A DNA stretch of 64,000 bases from contig NZ_JAGGPB010000027.1 of assembly GCF_018614055.1 (NCBI RefSeq), positions 1 through 64,000 on the forward strand. Reading direction: 5' to 3'. Numbering within the stretch: the stretch's first letter is position 1; the number at the start of each line of letters is the position of its first letter. This document shows, in pieces, positions 51,354-59,112 of the stretch. The stretch is from Streptomyces sp. ISL-98. GTDB lineage: Bacteria > Actinomycetota > Actinomycetes > Streptomycetales > Streptomycetaceae. The notes below the pieces were generated by a model. That model was not told the DNA's origin and searched no databases. It saw only the letters and a list, made by a program, of their open reading frames with translations. Both the position numbers and the translations under genes were made by a program.

Positions 51354-52249
51354 CCGGCGCCCCCGCCCCGATCCGCTTCGGCTACGGCACCAACGGCCTC
51401 ACCGACCTCCGCCTCGACGACGCCCTCGCCCTCCTCGCGGACCTCGGCTACGAAGGCGTCGGACTGACCCTCGACCACATGCACCTCGACCCCCTCGCCC
51501 CCGAACTCGCCGCCCGCACCGGCCGAGTGGCGCGCAGACTGGCACAACTCGGCCTGGGCGTCACCGTCGAGACCGGCGCACGGTACGTCCTCGACCCCCG
51601 TCGCAAACACGGCCCGTCCCTGCTCGACCCGGACCCCGAAGGCCGCGCCGCCCGCGCCGACCTGCTCGTCACCGCCGTACGGGTCGCCGCCGACCTCGGG
51701 GCCCACGCCGTGCACTGCTTCAGCGGTGTCACCCCCGAGGCGACCCGGGCCGACACCGCCTGGCAGCGGCTGACGGAGGCCATGACCCCGGTCATCGGAG
51801 CCGCCGCCACCGCCGGCGTACCCCTCGCTGTCGAGCCCGAACCCGGCCACCTCCTCTCCACCCTCGCCGACTTCCATCACCTGCGCCGCGCCCTGGGCGA
51901 CCCGGCTCCCCTCGGTCTCACTCTCGACATCGGCCACTGCCAGTGCCTGGAACCGGCCCCGCCCGCCGACTGCGTACGCGAGGCTGCCCCCTGGCTTCGG
52001 CACGTCCAGATCGAGGACATGCGCCGGGGCGTCCATGAACATCTGCCCTTCGGCGAGGGCGAGATCGACTTCCCTCCCGTCCTGGACGCACTGGCCGCCA
52101 CCGGCTACGAGGGCCTGACGGTCGTCGAACTGCCCCGCCACTCACACGCCGGGCCCGACCTGGCCGAGCGCTCCATCCGCTTCCTGCGCGCGGCGGAGTC
52201 CCGGGCGTCCGACCGCCACGCCGCACCGGCAGGAGGCGAGCGATGCTGA
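51350..52249 (+). CDS. xylose-isomerase-like TIM barrel protein of Ebo operon
   Basis: A 299-aa sugar phosphate isomerase/epimerase-fold protein. It starts FGYGTNGLTDLRLDDALALL, has VHCFSGVTPEATRAD and PLAVEPEPGHLLSTLADF with the conserved metal-binding Glu, then LDIGHCQCLEP and RHVQIEDMRRGVHEHLPFG. ATG 51350 overlaps the UbiA stop (ATGA). Its reaction in the Ebo pathway is unknown. Confidence 0.88.
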   Translation: MTGAPAPIRFGYGTNGLTDLRLDDALALLADLGYEGVGLTLDHMHLDPLAPELAARTGRVARRLAQLGLGVTVETGARYVLDPRRKHGPSLLDPDPEGRAARADLLVTAVRVAADLGAHAVHCFSGVTPEATRADTAWQRLTEAMTPVIGAAATAGVPLAVEPEPGHLLSTLADFHHLRRALGDPAPLGLTLDIGHCQCLEPAPPADCVREAAPWLRHVQIEDMRRGVHEHLPFGEGEIDFPPVLDALAATGYEGLTVVELPRHSHAGPDLAERSIRFLRAAESRASDRHAAPAGGERC

Positions 52250-53001
52250 CCGAACTGATCAGCAGCGCACCGGCACCCGCCCTGCAAGCCGCACTCGAAG
52301 CCCGCCTCGCCGGCGCGAGCCGGGCGTGGCTGCACGAGGCGCTGGCGGAGGCCGAAGCAGTGGCGGAGGCCCAAGCGGTGGTGGAGGCCCAAGCAGAGGT
52401 GGAGGCCCAAGCAGAGGCCGAGGCCGCCTCACCCCGCTCAGCCCACCAGTGGGGCCTCCCCACCTGGGAGCGCCGCTTCGCCGAGGCAGGACGCCACTGC
52501 CGTACGGCCCTGGTGGGCCAGGAAGGCGAGGACCTGGCCGACGCCGCCCGCGTCCTCCTCCTGCACGCCGTACAGCCCGACCACGCCACCACCACCCGCC
52601 TCTACTCCCAAGGCACCGCCGCCGAGCGCCGCGCCGTGCTGCTCGCCCTGCCCCACCTGGGCGGACTCGGCGACCAGGCCCTGCCGCTGGTCGAAGACGC
52701 CCTGCGCACCAACGACACCCGTCTCGTCGCCGCCGCGGTCGGCCCGTACGCCGCCGAGCACCTCGACCAGCACGCCTGGCGTCACGCCGTACTCAAGTGC
52801 CTCTTCACCGGCGTGCCGGTCGACGCCGTCGACGGCCTCCCCCTACGTGCCCGGCACGACGCCGAGCTCGCCCGGATGCTCCGCGACTACGCCGCCGAAC
52901 GCACCGCCGCAAGCCGCCCAGTGCCGGACGATCTCCACCGCGTCCTCGCCCTCACGGCCGGCCCGGACCTCACGGCCGCCGCCCCCACAGAGGAGTCCTG
53001 A
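52243..53001 (+). CDS. eboA: EboA-domain protein
   Basis: A 252-aa soluble helical protein with the EboA pattern: HEALAEAEA near the N terminus, WERRFAEAGRHCRTAL, then DAARVLLLHAVQ and the C-terminal FTGVPVDAVDGLPLRARHDAELARMLRDYAAER. Residues about 35-58 are a Glu/Ala/Gln-rich stretch encoded by four 18-base tandem units (52345-52416). EboA is needed in other bacteria for export or trafficking of metabolites through the Ebo system, with no known biochemistry. ATG 52243 overlaps the previous stop. Confidence 0.85.
   Translation: MLTELISSAPAPALQAALEARLAGASRAWLHEALAEAEAVAEAQAVVEAQAEVEAQAEAEAASPRSAHQWGLPTWERRFAEAGRHCRTALVGQEGEDLADAARVLLLHAVQPDHATTTRLYSQGTAAERRAVLLALPHLGGLGDQALPLVEDALRTNDTRLVAAAVGPYAAEHLDQHAWRHAVLKCLFTGVPVDAVDGLPLRARHDAELARMLRDYAAERTAASRPVPDDLHRVLALTAGPDLTAAAPTEES
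52345..52416 (+). repeat. four 18-bp tandem repeats inside eboA
   Basis: Units 52345-52362, 52363-52380, 52381-52398 and 52399-52416; the last two are identical (GTGGAGGCCCAAGCAGAG). Each codes for a VEAQAE-type six-residue unit, so copy-number change keeps the frame. Confidence 0.95.
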
Positions 53002-53852
53002 TGCGCATCTTCGACCCCCACATCCACATGACCTCCCGTACCACGGACGACTACGAGGCGATGTACGCCGCCGGTGTGCGCGCCGTCGTCGAGCCGTCCT
53101 TCTGGCTGGGCCAGCCCCGCACCTCGCCCGCCAGCTTCTTCGACTACTTCGACGCACTCCTCGGCTGGGAGCCGTTCCGCGCCTCCCAGTACGGCATCGC
53201 CCACCACTGCGCGCTCGCCCTCAACCCCAAAGAGGCGAACGACCCCCGCTGTACCCCCGTTCTCGACGAACTGCCCCGCTACCTCGTCAAGGACTCCGTC
53301 GTAGCCGTCGGCGAGATCGGCTACGACTCCATGACCCCCGCCGAGGACACCGCCCTCGCCGCCCAGCTCCAACTCGCCGCCGAACACGGCCTGCCCGCCC
53401 TCGTGCACACCCCGCACCGCGACAAGCTCGCCGGTCTCCACCGCACCATCGACGTCATCCGCGAATCGAACCTCCCCCCGGGCCGTGTCCTCCTCGATCA
53501 CCTCAATGAAACAACCGTAAAGGCCGCCACTGACAGTGGCTGCTGGCTCGGCTTCTCCGTCTACCCCGACACGAAGATGGACGAGGACCGCATGGTCGCG
53601 GTCATCAAGGACCACGGCACTGAAAAGGTGCTGGTCAACTCGGCCGCGGACTGGGGAAAGAGTGACCCGCTCAAGACCCGCAAGGTAGGTGACGCCCTGC
53701 TCGCCGCAGGCTTCACCGAGGACGACGTCGACCAGGTCCTCTGGCGCAACCCCGTCGCTTTCTACGGCCTCAGCGGCCGCCTCCGCCTCGACGTGTCCGA
53801 AGTCCCGGAGCCGCTCCACGAGGGCAACTCCATCCTTCGCGGCGGAGAATGA
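53001..53852 (+). CDS. eboB: TatD-family metal-dependent hydrolase (EboB)
   Basis: A 283-aa amidohydrolase-fold enzyme with the metal-binding start FDPHIHMTSRT (HxH), then VAVGEIGYDSM (Glu), LPALVHTPHRDK (His), and VLLDHLNETTVK (His), and VNSAADWGKSDPL (Asp). ATG 53001 overlaps the EboA stop (TGATG). It resembles Ebo-cluster EboB more than housekeeping TatD nucleases. The substrate is unknown. Confidence 0.9.
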   Translation: MRIFDPHIHMTSRTTDDYEAMYAAGVRAVVEPSFWLGQPRTSPASFFDYFDALLGWEPFRASQYGIAHHCALALNPKEANDPRCTPVLDELPRYLVKDSVVAVGEIGYDSMTPAEDTALAAQLQLAAEHGLPALVHTPHRDKLAGLHRTIDVIRESNLPPGRVLLDHLNETTVKAATDSGCWLGFSVYPDTKMDEDRMVAVIKDHGTEKVLVNSAADWGKSDPLKTRKVGDALLAAGFTEDDVDQVLWRNPVAFYGLSGRLRLDVSEVPEPLHEGNSILRGGE

Positions 53853-53864
53853 GGGGGAGCCAGT

Positions 53865-55034
53865 ATGCGCTTCCGTCACCCCGACGGCTCCACCGTCCAC
53901 CTCGCGTACTGCACCAACGTCCACCCCGCCGAAACCCTCGACGGCGTACTCGCCCAGCTCCGTGACCACTGCGAGCCCGTACGCCGACGCCTCGGCCGGG
54001 ACCGCATCGGCATCGGCCTGTGGCTGGCGAAGGACGCCGCGCACGCCCTGATCACCGACCCGGCGGCGCTGCGCGGCCTGCGCGCCGAACTGGACCGGCG
54101 CGGACTCGAAGTCGTCACACTCAACGGCTTCCCGTACGAAGGATTCGGCGCCGAAGAGGTCAAGTACCGCGTGTACAAGCCGGACTGGACCGATACCGAG
54201 CGCCTCGCCCACACCACCGACCTCGCCCGCCTGCTCGCCGCGCTCCTCGCCGACGACGTCACCGAAGGCACCATCTCCACCCTCCCGCTCGCCTGGCGCA
54301 CCCACTTCGACGCGACCGGCGCCGACACCGCCCGCGCGGCCCTCACCACGCTCGCCGAACGCCTCGACGCCCTGGAAGAGCTGACCGGCAAGTCCATCCG
54401 GATCGGCCTGGAACCCGAACCCGGCTGCACTGTCGAGACCACCGCCGACGCCATCGGCCCGCTCACCGCGCTCGCGTCCCGCCGCATCGGCATCTGCATC
54501 GACACCTGCCACCTCGCCACCTCCTTCGAGGACCCCGCGACCGCCCTCGACGCGCTGACCGCCGCCGGCGTCACCATCCCCAAGGCCCAGCTGTCCGCCG
54601 CCCTGCACGCCGAACACCCCCACCTGCCCGAAGTACGCGAAGCCCTCGCAGCCTTCGCCGAGCCCCGCTTCCTCCACCAGACCCGCACTGCCACAGCCGC
54701 CGGCCTGCGCGGCACCGACGACCTCGACGAGGCGCTCGCCGGTACGGCGCTCCCGGACGGCGCCCCCTGGCGTGCCCACTTCCACGTCCCCCTGCACGCC
54801 CCGCCCGCCCCACCGCTCACCTCCACCCTGTCCGTACTCCAGGACACGCTGACCCGCCTCGTCGGCGGCCCGGCGCCGCTCACCCGTCACCTGGAGGTCG
54901 AGACGTACACCTGGCAGGCGCTCCCAGCCGAGCTGCGCCCCCGTACCCGGGCCCAGCTCGCGGACGGTATCGCCGCCGAACTCACCCTCGCCCGCGACCT
55001 CCTGGTCGATCTCGGACTCAAGGAGCTGCCGTGA
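53865..55034 (+). CDS. eboE: EboE-like TIM barrel metabolite traffic protein
   Basis: A 389-aa protein beginning MRFRHPDGSTVHLAYCTNVH, the conserved EboE start, with the TIM-barrel blocks GLWLAKDAAHAL, LEVVTLNGFPYEGFG-like VVTLNGFPYEGFG, IRIGLEPEPGCTVETT and ICIDTCHLATSFEDP, and a C-terminal HFHVPLHAPPAPPL. The metal-binding Glu and His residues of the xylose-isomerase superfamily are kept. It precedes the phosphodiesterase by a GTGA overlap. Confidence 0.9.
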   Translation: MRFRHPDGSTVHLAYCTNVHPAETLDGVLAQLRDHCEPVRRRLGRDRIGIGLWLAKDAAHALITDPAALRGLRAELDRRGLEVVTLNGFPYEGFGAEEVKYRVYKPDWTDTERLAHTTDLARLLAALLADDVTEGTISTLPLAWRTHFDATGADTARAALTTLAERLDALEELTGKSIRIGLEPEPGCTVETTADAIGPLTALASRRIGICIDTCHLATSFEDPATALDALTAAGVTIPKAQLSAALHAEHPHLPEVREALAAFAEPRFLHQTRTATAAGLRGTDDLDEALAGTALPDGAPWRAHFHVPLHAPPAPPLTSTLSVLQDTLTRLVGGPAPLTRHLEVETYTWQALPAELRPRTRAQLADGIAAELTLARDLLVDLGLKELP

Positions 55035-56482
55035 CAGAGACAGAACAGGCAGAACAGACAGAGCAAGCACAGCAGGCGGAACGAGCAGCACAGCCAGAGC
55101 GCCCCACCCCGCTCCTCGTCCTCGACGTCGTCGGCCTCACCCCCCGCCTCCTCGACCACATGCCCCACCTCAAACGGCTCGCCCAGTCCGGCTCCCACGC
55201 CCCCCTCGGCACCGTTCTGCCCGCCGTCACCTGCGCCGCCCAGTCGACCTTCCTCACCGGCACCACCCCCGCCGAGCACGGCATCGTCGGCAACGGCTGG
55301 TACTTCCGCGACCTCGGCGAAGTCCTCCTCTGGCGCCAGCACAACGGCCTCGTCTCCGGCGACAAGATCTGGGACGCCGCCCGCCGCGCGCACCCCGGCT
55401 ACACCGTCGCCAACATCTGCTGGTGGTACGCGATGGGCGCCGACACCGACATCACCGTCACACCCCGCCCCGTCTACTACGCCGACGGCCGCAAGGAACC
55501 CGACTGCTACACCCGGCCCCCCTCCCTGCACGACGAACTCACCGACAAGTTCGGTACGTTCCCCCTCTTCCACTTCTGGGGCCCGGGCGCCGACATCGTC
55601 TCCTCCCGGTGGATTGTCGACGCCACCCGTCACATCCTGCGCACCAGCCACCCCGACCTGGCCCTCTGCTACCTCCCGCACCTCGACTACGACCTCCAGC
55701 GCTACGGCCCCGACGACCCCCGCGCATTCCGGGCCGCGGCTGAACTCGACGCCGTGGTCGCTCCACTGCTCGCCGACGCGAAAGCCGAGGGCCGTACCGT
55801 CGTCGCGCTCTCCGAGTACGGCATCACCCGGGTCTCCCGCACTGTCGATATCAACCGGGCGCTGCGCCGCGCGGGACTCGTCGAGGTCCACACCCAGGAC
55901 GGCATGGAGTACCTCGATCCCATGGCGTCAAGGGCGTTCGCCGTCGCCGACCACCAGCTCGCGCACGTCTACGTACGCCATCCCGAGAACCCCGAGAACA
56001 TGGCAGCTGCCCGCGCCGCACTCGCGGACGTCGAAGGCATCGCCGAACTCCTCGACGACGAGGGCAAGAAGAGCCACGGACTCGACCACCCCCGCTCCGG
56101 CGAACTCGTCGCCGTAGCCGAACCGGACGCCTGGTTCACGTACTACTACTGGCTCGACGACACCAGAGCGCCCGACTTCGCCCAGCTCGTCGAGATCCAC
56201 CGCAAGCCCGGCTACGACCCCGTCGAGCTCTTCATGGACCCCCTCGACCCGTACGTACGCCTCAAGGCAGCCAAGGCCCTCGCCCGCAAGAAGCTGGGCA
56301 TGCGCTACCGCATGGCGGTCGTACCGCTCGACCCCTCACCTATTCGCGGCAGCCACGGCCGCCTCCCCGAGAGCGACGAAGAAGGTCCGCTCATCCTGTG
56401 CTCCACCCCCCGCGCTGTCACCGGCCGCGTCGCGGCCACCGATGTGAAAGCTCTGCTCCTTCAGCTTGCCGGACTGCACTGA
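55031..56482 (+). CDS. eboF: alkaline-phosphatase-superfamily phosphodiesterase (EboF-like)
   Basis: A 483-aa enzyme of the type I phosphodiesterase/nucleotide pyrophosphatase family. The catalytic Thr is in LPAVTCAAQSTFLTG, followed by PAEHGIVGNGWYF; metal ligands lie in CYLPHLDYDLQRYGPDD and AVADHQLAHVYV. The N terminus (residues 1-25) is Glu/Gln/Ala-rich low complexity (TEQAEQTEQAQQ). The start is GTG 55031 overlapping the EboE stop (GTGA). No signal peptide, so it acts inside the cell. It may cleave a phosphorylated or nucleotide-linked intermediate. Confidence 0.88.
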   Translation: MTETEQAEQTEQAQQAERAAQPERPTPLLVLDVVGLTPRLLDHMPHLKRLAQSGSHAPLGTVLPAVTCAAQSTFLTGTTPAEHGIVGNGWYFRDLGEVLLWRQHNGLVSGDKIWDAARRAHPGYTVANICWWYAMGADTDITVTPRPVYYADGRKEPDCYTRPPSLHDELTDKFGTFPLFHFWGPGADIVSSRWIVDATRHILRTSHPDLALCYLPHLDYDLQRYGPDDPRAFRAAAELDAVVAPLLADAKAEGRTVVALSEYGITRVSRTVDINRALRRAGLVEVHTQDGMEYLDPMASRAFAVADHQLAHVYVRHPENPENMAAARAALADVEGIAELLDDEGKKSHGLDHPRSGELVAVAEPDAWFTYYYWLDDTRAPDFAQLVEIHRKPGYDPVELFMDPLDPYVRLKAAKALARKKLGMRYRMAVVPLDPSPIRGSHGRLPESDEEGPLILCSTPRAVTGRVAATDVKALLLQLAGLH

Positions 56483-56498
56483 CAAAGGAGTTCCACGC

Positions 56499-57575
56499 AT
56501 GAGTCCCCAGAGTCCCCTGAGCCGCCCGAGCCGCAAGACCACGACCGACCCCGAACTCGTCCACAAGCTCTCCAGACGCGGCATGCTCGGCGTAGCCGCG
56601 GGCGCCACCGCTGCCGCCCTCCTCGGCGCGACCGCACCGACCGCCGCCGCAGCACCGACCACAGCCGCAGCCCAGGCACCGGGCCGCGGCCGCCCCGTCC
56701 TTCCCCCCGGCCGCCTCGGCATCCAGCTCTACTCCCTCCGCGACAAGGTGAGCACCCTCGGTTTCGCCAAGGTCTTCGCCGAGCTGGAGCGCTTCGGTTA
56801 CGACGAGGTCGAGTACGCCGGCTACACCCAGGGCTCGGCGGGCCCCATCACCCTCGCCCAGCTCCGGCAGCTCACCCGGGACCACGGCCTGCGCGGCATC
56901 GGCAGCCACGTCGGCTACTACGCCGACGGCAACCCGAACGCGTACACCTTCGCCCAGAACCTGACCAAGGTCCTGGACGACGCCCAGGCCCTCGGCCTCA
57001 AGCACATCGGCACGGCATCCGGGCCCTGGCGCTACGGCGCGACCGTCGACGGCTGGAAGCAGGCCGCCCAGGACTTCAACACGTACGGCGCCGCAGCCAA
57101 GGCGCGCGGCATGAAGTTCTACCAGCACAACCACGCGGAGGAGTTCTCCTTCGCCACCGACAAGCCGGACGTCCGCCTCTACGACGTACTCCTCGCCGAG
57201 ACCGACCCCGACCTGGTCTATCTGGAGATGGACATCTACTGGGCGTACGCCGCCCAGTTCCGCTTCTCCAAGCGGGTCGACGGCACCCCCGCCCCGTTCG
57301 ACCCGCTGCGCTACGTCCTGAAGCAGCCCGACCGCTACCCGCTTTTCCATGTCAAGGACGGCGAACACGACGCATCCGCCCGCGACGGCTACCGGATGGT
57401 GGACGTCGGGGACGGAGACATCGACTACAAGCGCTTCATTTCGGCGGTCTCCAAGACGCCCGGCGGGCGCCGTGACCACCACTGGCAGGCGGAACACGAC
57501 AACCCGGCCGAGTCGTTCGCCTTCGCCCGCAAGTCCAGCGCGCACCTGCACTCACTGCGCGAGAAGGACTGCTAG
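56499..57575 (+). CDS. Tat-exported sugar phosphate isomerase/epimerase-like protein
   Basis: A 358-aa TIM barrel protein. The twin-arginine signal is KLSRRGMLGVAAGATAAALL (about 25-50), so the enzyme is exported folded, likely with a metal. The barrel begins PGRLGIQLYSLRDKVST; metal ligands are in KFYQHNHAEEFSF, VYLEMDIYW and FHVKDGEHDAS. It ends the Ebo operon 16 bases after the phosphodiesterase, RBS AAAGGAG. Together with the secreted GSDH/ThuA protein it implies part of the pathway is outside the cell. Confidence 0.9.
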   Translation: MSPQSPLSRPSRKTTTDPELVHKLSRRGMLGVAAGATAAALLGATAPTAAAAPTTAAAQAPGRGRPVLPPGRLGIQLYSLRDKVSTLGFAKVFAELERFGYDEVEYAGYTQGSAGPITLAQLRQLTRDHGLRGIGSHVGYYADGNPNAYTFAQNLTKVLDDAQALGLKHIGTASGPWRYGATVDGWKQAAQDFNTYGAAAKARGMKFYQHNHAEEFSFATDKPDVRLYDVLLAETDPDLVYLEMDIYWAYAAQFRFSKRVDGTPAPFDPLRYVLKQPDRYPLFHVKDGEHDASARDGYRMVDVGDGDIDYKRFISAVSKTPGGRRDHHWQAEHDNPAESFAFARKSSAHLHSLREKDC

Positions 57576-57606
57576 AGCTGGGGTACGGGTAGTGCCGGGG
57601 TACGGG

Positions 57607-58995
57607 CTAGATCGCGTCCCGGCTGATCGGCTGCGGGTTCGGCTCAATGCGCCGGGCCCGCCGCCGCCCGGGCGGGTGCAGGAAGATGGCGATGAAGCCG
57701 GCGAACAGGGAGATCGAGCCCGCCAGTACGAACGCCCCGCCGTAACCCCAGGCGCCCACGACCACCGCGCCCATGCCCGAGCCGAGCAGCCCGGACACCA
57801 GCTTGGAGCTGTAGACCAGACCGTAGTTGGAGGCGTTGTTGTTCTCCCCGAAGTAGTCCGCCGTCATCGCCGCGAACATCGGGAAGATCGCGCCGCCGCC
57901 GAAGCCGGAGATGCTGGAGAACAGCAGGAACAGCGGCAGGTTGTTGATGTTGCCCGAGAAGAGGATTCCGTACTGGGAAAGCCCCAGCACGATGCAGACG
58001 AAGATCAGGCACTGCTTGCGGCCGTACCGGTCGGAGAGCCAGCCGATCACCCCGCGCCCGGTCCCGTTCACGATCGCCTTCAGGGACATCGCCGTGGCCA
58101 CGATGCCGCCTGCGAAACCGGCCTCGTCACCGAACGGCACCTGGAAGGCGATGCCGAAGATGTTCACCCCGGAGGTGCACAGCAGACAGAACCACATCAG
58201 CGGGACACGGCCGGTCTGCCAGGCCTCCCTGGGGGTGTACTGCTTCACGGCCGGAGGGTTCTTCTCCAGCGCGCGCCGCGCCCGCGGGTCGTCCGGCTTG
58301 CGCAGCGGATCGACCTCCGCGGGCCACCAGTTCTTCGGCGGGTCCTGGAAGAAGTACCCCGCGAAGGCCACCACGCCGGCGAGGAAGACGCCGACGGCGA
58401 CCAGCACCCAGCGGAAGTTCGTCAGGTCCATGTAGCCGGTGAAGAGGAAGACGAACGGCACGGAGCCGTAGGCGAATCCGCCGTTGACGAAGCCGGTTTT
58501 ACCGCCCTTGCGCTCCGGGTACCACTTGCCGACCATGTTTACGCAGGTCGCGTAGACCATGCCGGCGCCCATGCCGCTGAACATGCCGAAGCCGAGGTAC
58601 GCGACGATCACATGCGGCGCGAAGGCCAGCGACAGATACCCGAGCAGGGTGCCCAGCGCGCCCAGCATCATCGCCCAGCGGGCCGGCAGCCTGCCGCTCT
58701 CCCTCAGTTTTCCGGCCGGGAAGGCCACCGCGGCCTGGAAGAATACCCACACGCCGAGCATCCAGAAAATGTGCTGGCTGCCCCAGCCGTGCGCGGTGTG
58801 CAGAGTGTCCTCGGCGGACGCGAACGCGTACTCCGCCGAGCTGATGCCCATCATTCCGACCCAGGGCAGGATGACCATCCACTTGCGTGGTCGTCCCATG
58901 ATGTCCACGTCGGTCTCGCCGAGCCGGTACATCCGGCCGTTGGCGTCCGTCACCTCTCTGTAGGAGACGGGTGTGGATATGTCAGTTGTCGCCAT
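57607..58995 (-). CDS. OFA-family MFS transporter (oxalate/formate antiporter type)
   Basis: A 462-aa MFS protein with twelve hydrophobic segments and the OFA features GMFSGMGAGMVYATCVNMVGKWYPERKG and NGTGRGVIGWLSDRYGRKQ (written here in parts). A hydrophilic stretch of about 50 residues separates the two halves. It is last in a minus-strand module with CoA-transferase and TPP-enzyme genes and probably exchanges oxalate for formate. ATG 58995. Convergent with the Tat-exported protein gene. Confidence 0.87.
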   Translation of the reverse strand: MATTDISTPVSYREVTDANGRMYRLGETDVDIMGRPRKWMVILPWVGMMGISSAEYAFASAEDTLHTAHGWGSQHIFWMLGVWVFFQAAVAFPAGKLRESGRLPARWAMMLGALGTLLGYLSLAFAPHVIVAYLGFGMFSGMGAGMVYATCVNMVGKWYPERKGGKTGFVNGGFAYGSVPFVFLFTGYMDLTNFRWVLVAVGVFLAGVVAFAGYFFQDPPKNWWPAEVDPLRKPDDPRARRALEKNPPAVKQYTPREAWQTGRVPLMWFCLLCTSGVNIFGIAFQVPFGDEAGFAGGIVATAMSLKAIVNGTGRGVIGWLSDRYGRKQCLIFVCIVLGLSQYGILFSGNINNLPLFLLFSSISGFGGGAIFPMFAAMTADYFGENNNASNYGLVYSSKLVSGLLGSGMGAVVVGAWGYGGAFVLAGSISLFAGFIAIFLHPPGRRRARRIEPNPQPISRDAI

Positions 58996-59112
58996 GTCGA
59001 TCGAACCCCTTGCGTCGAAGAAGCCTGGCCAGCGCCCCCTGTCCGTTCTCTTCGGGCCGGGGCCTGCGGCGAGCGGACGCCGCGGGCCCCGTGGTCCGAA
59101 CCACCGCTCAGG

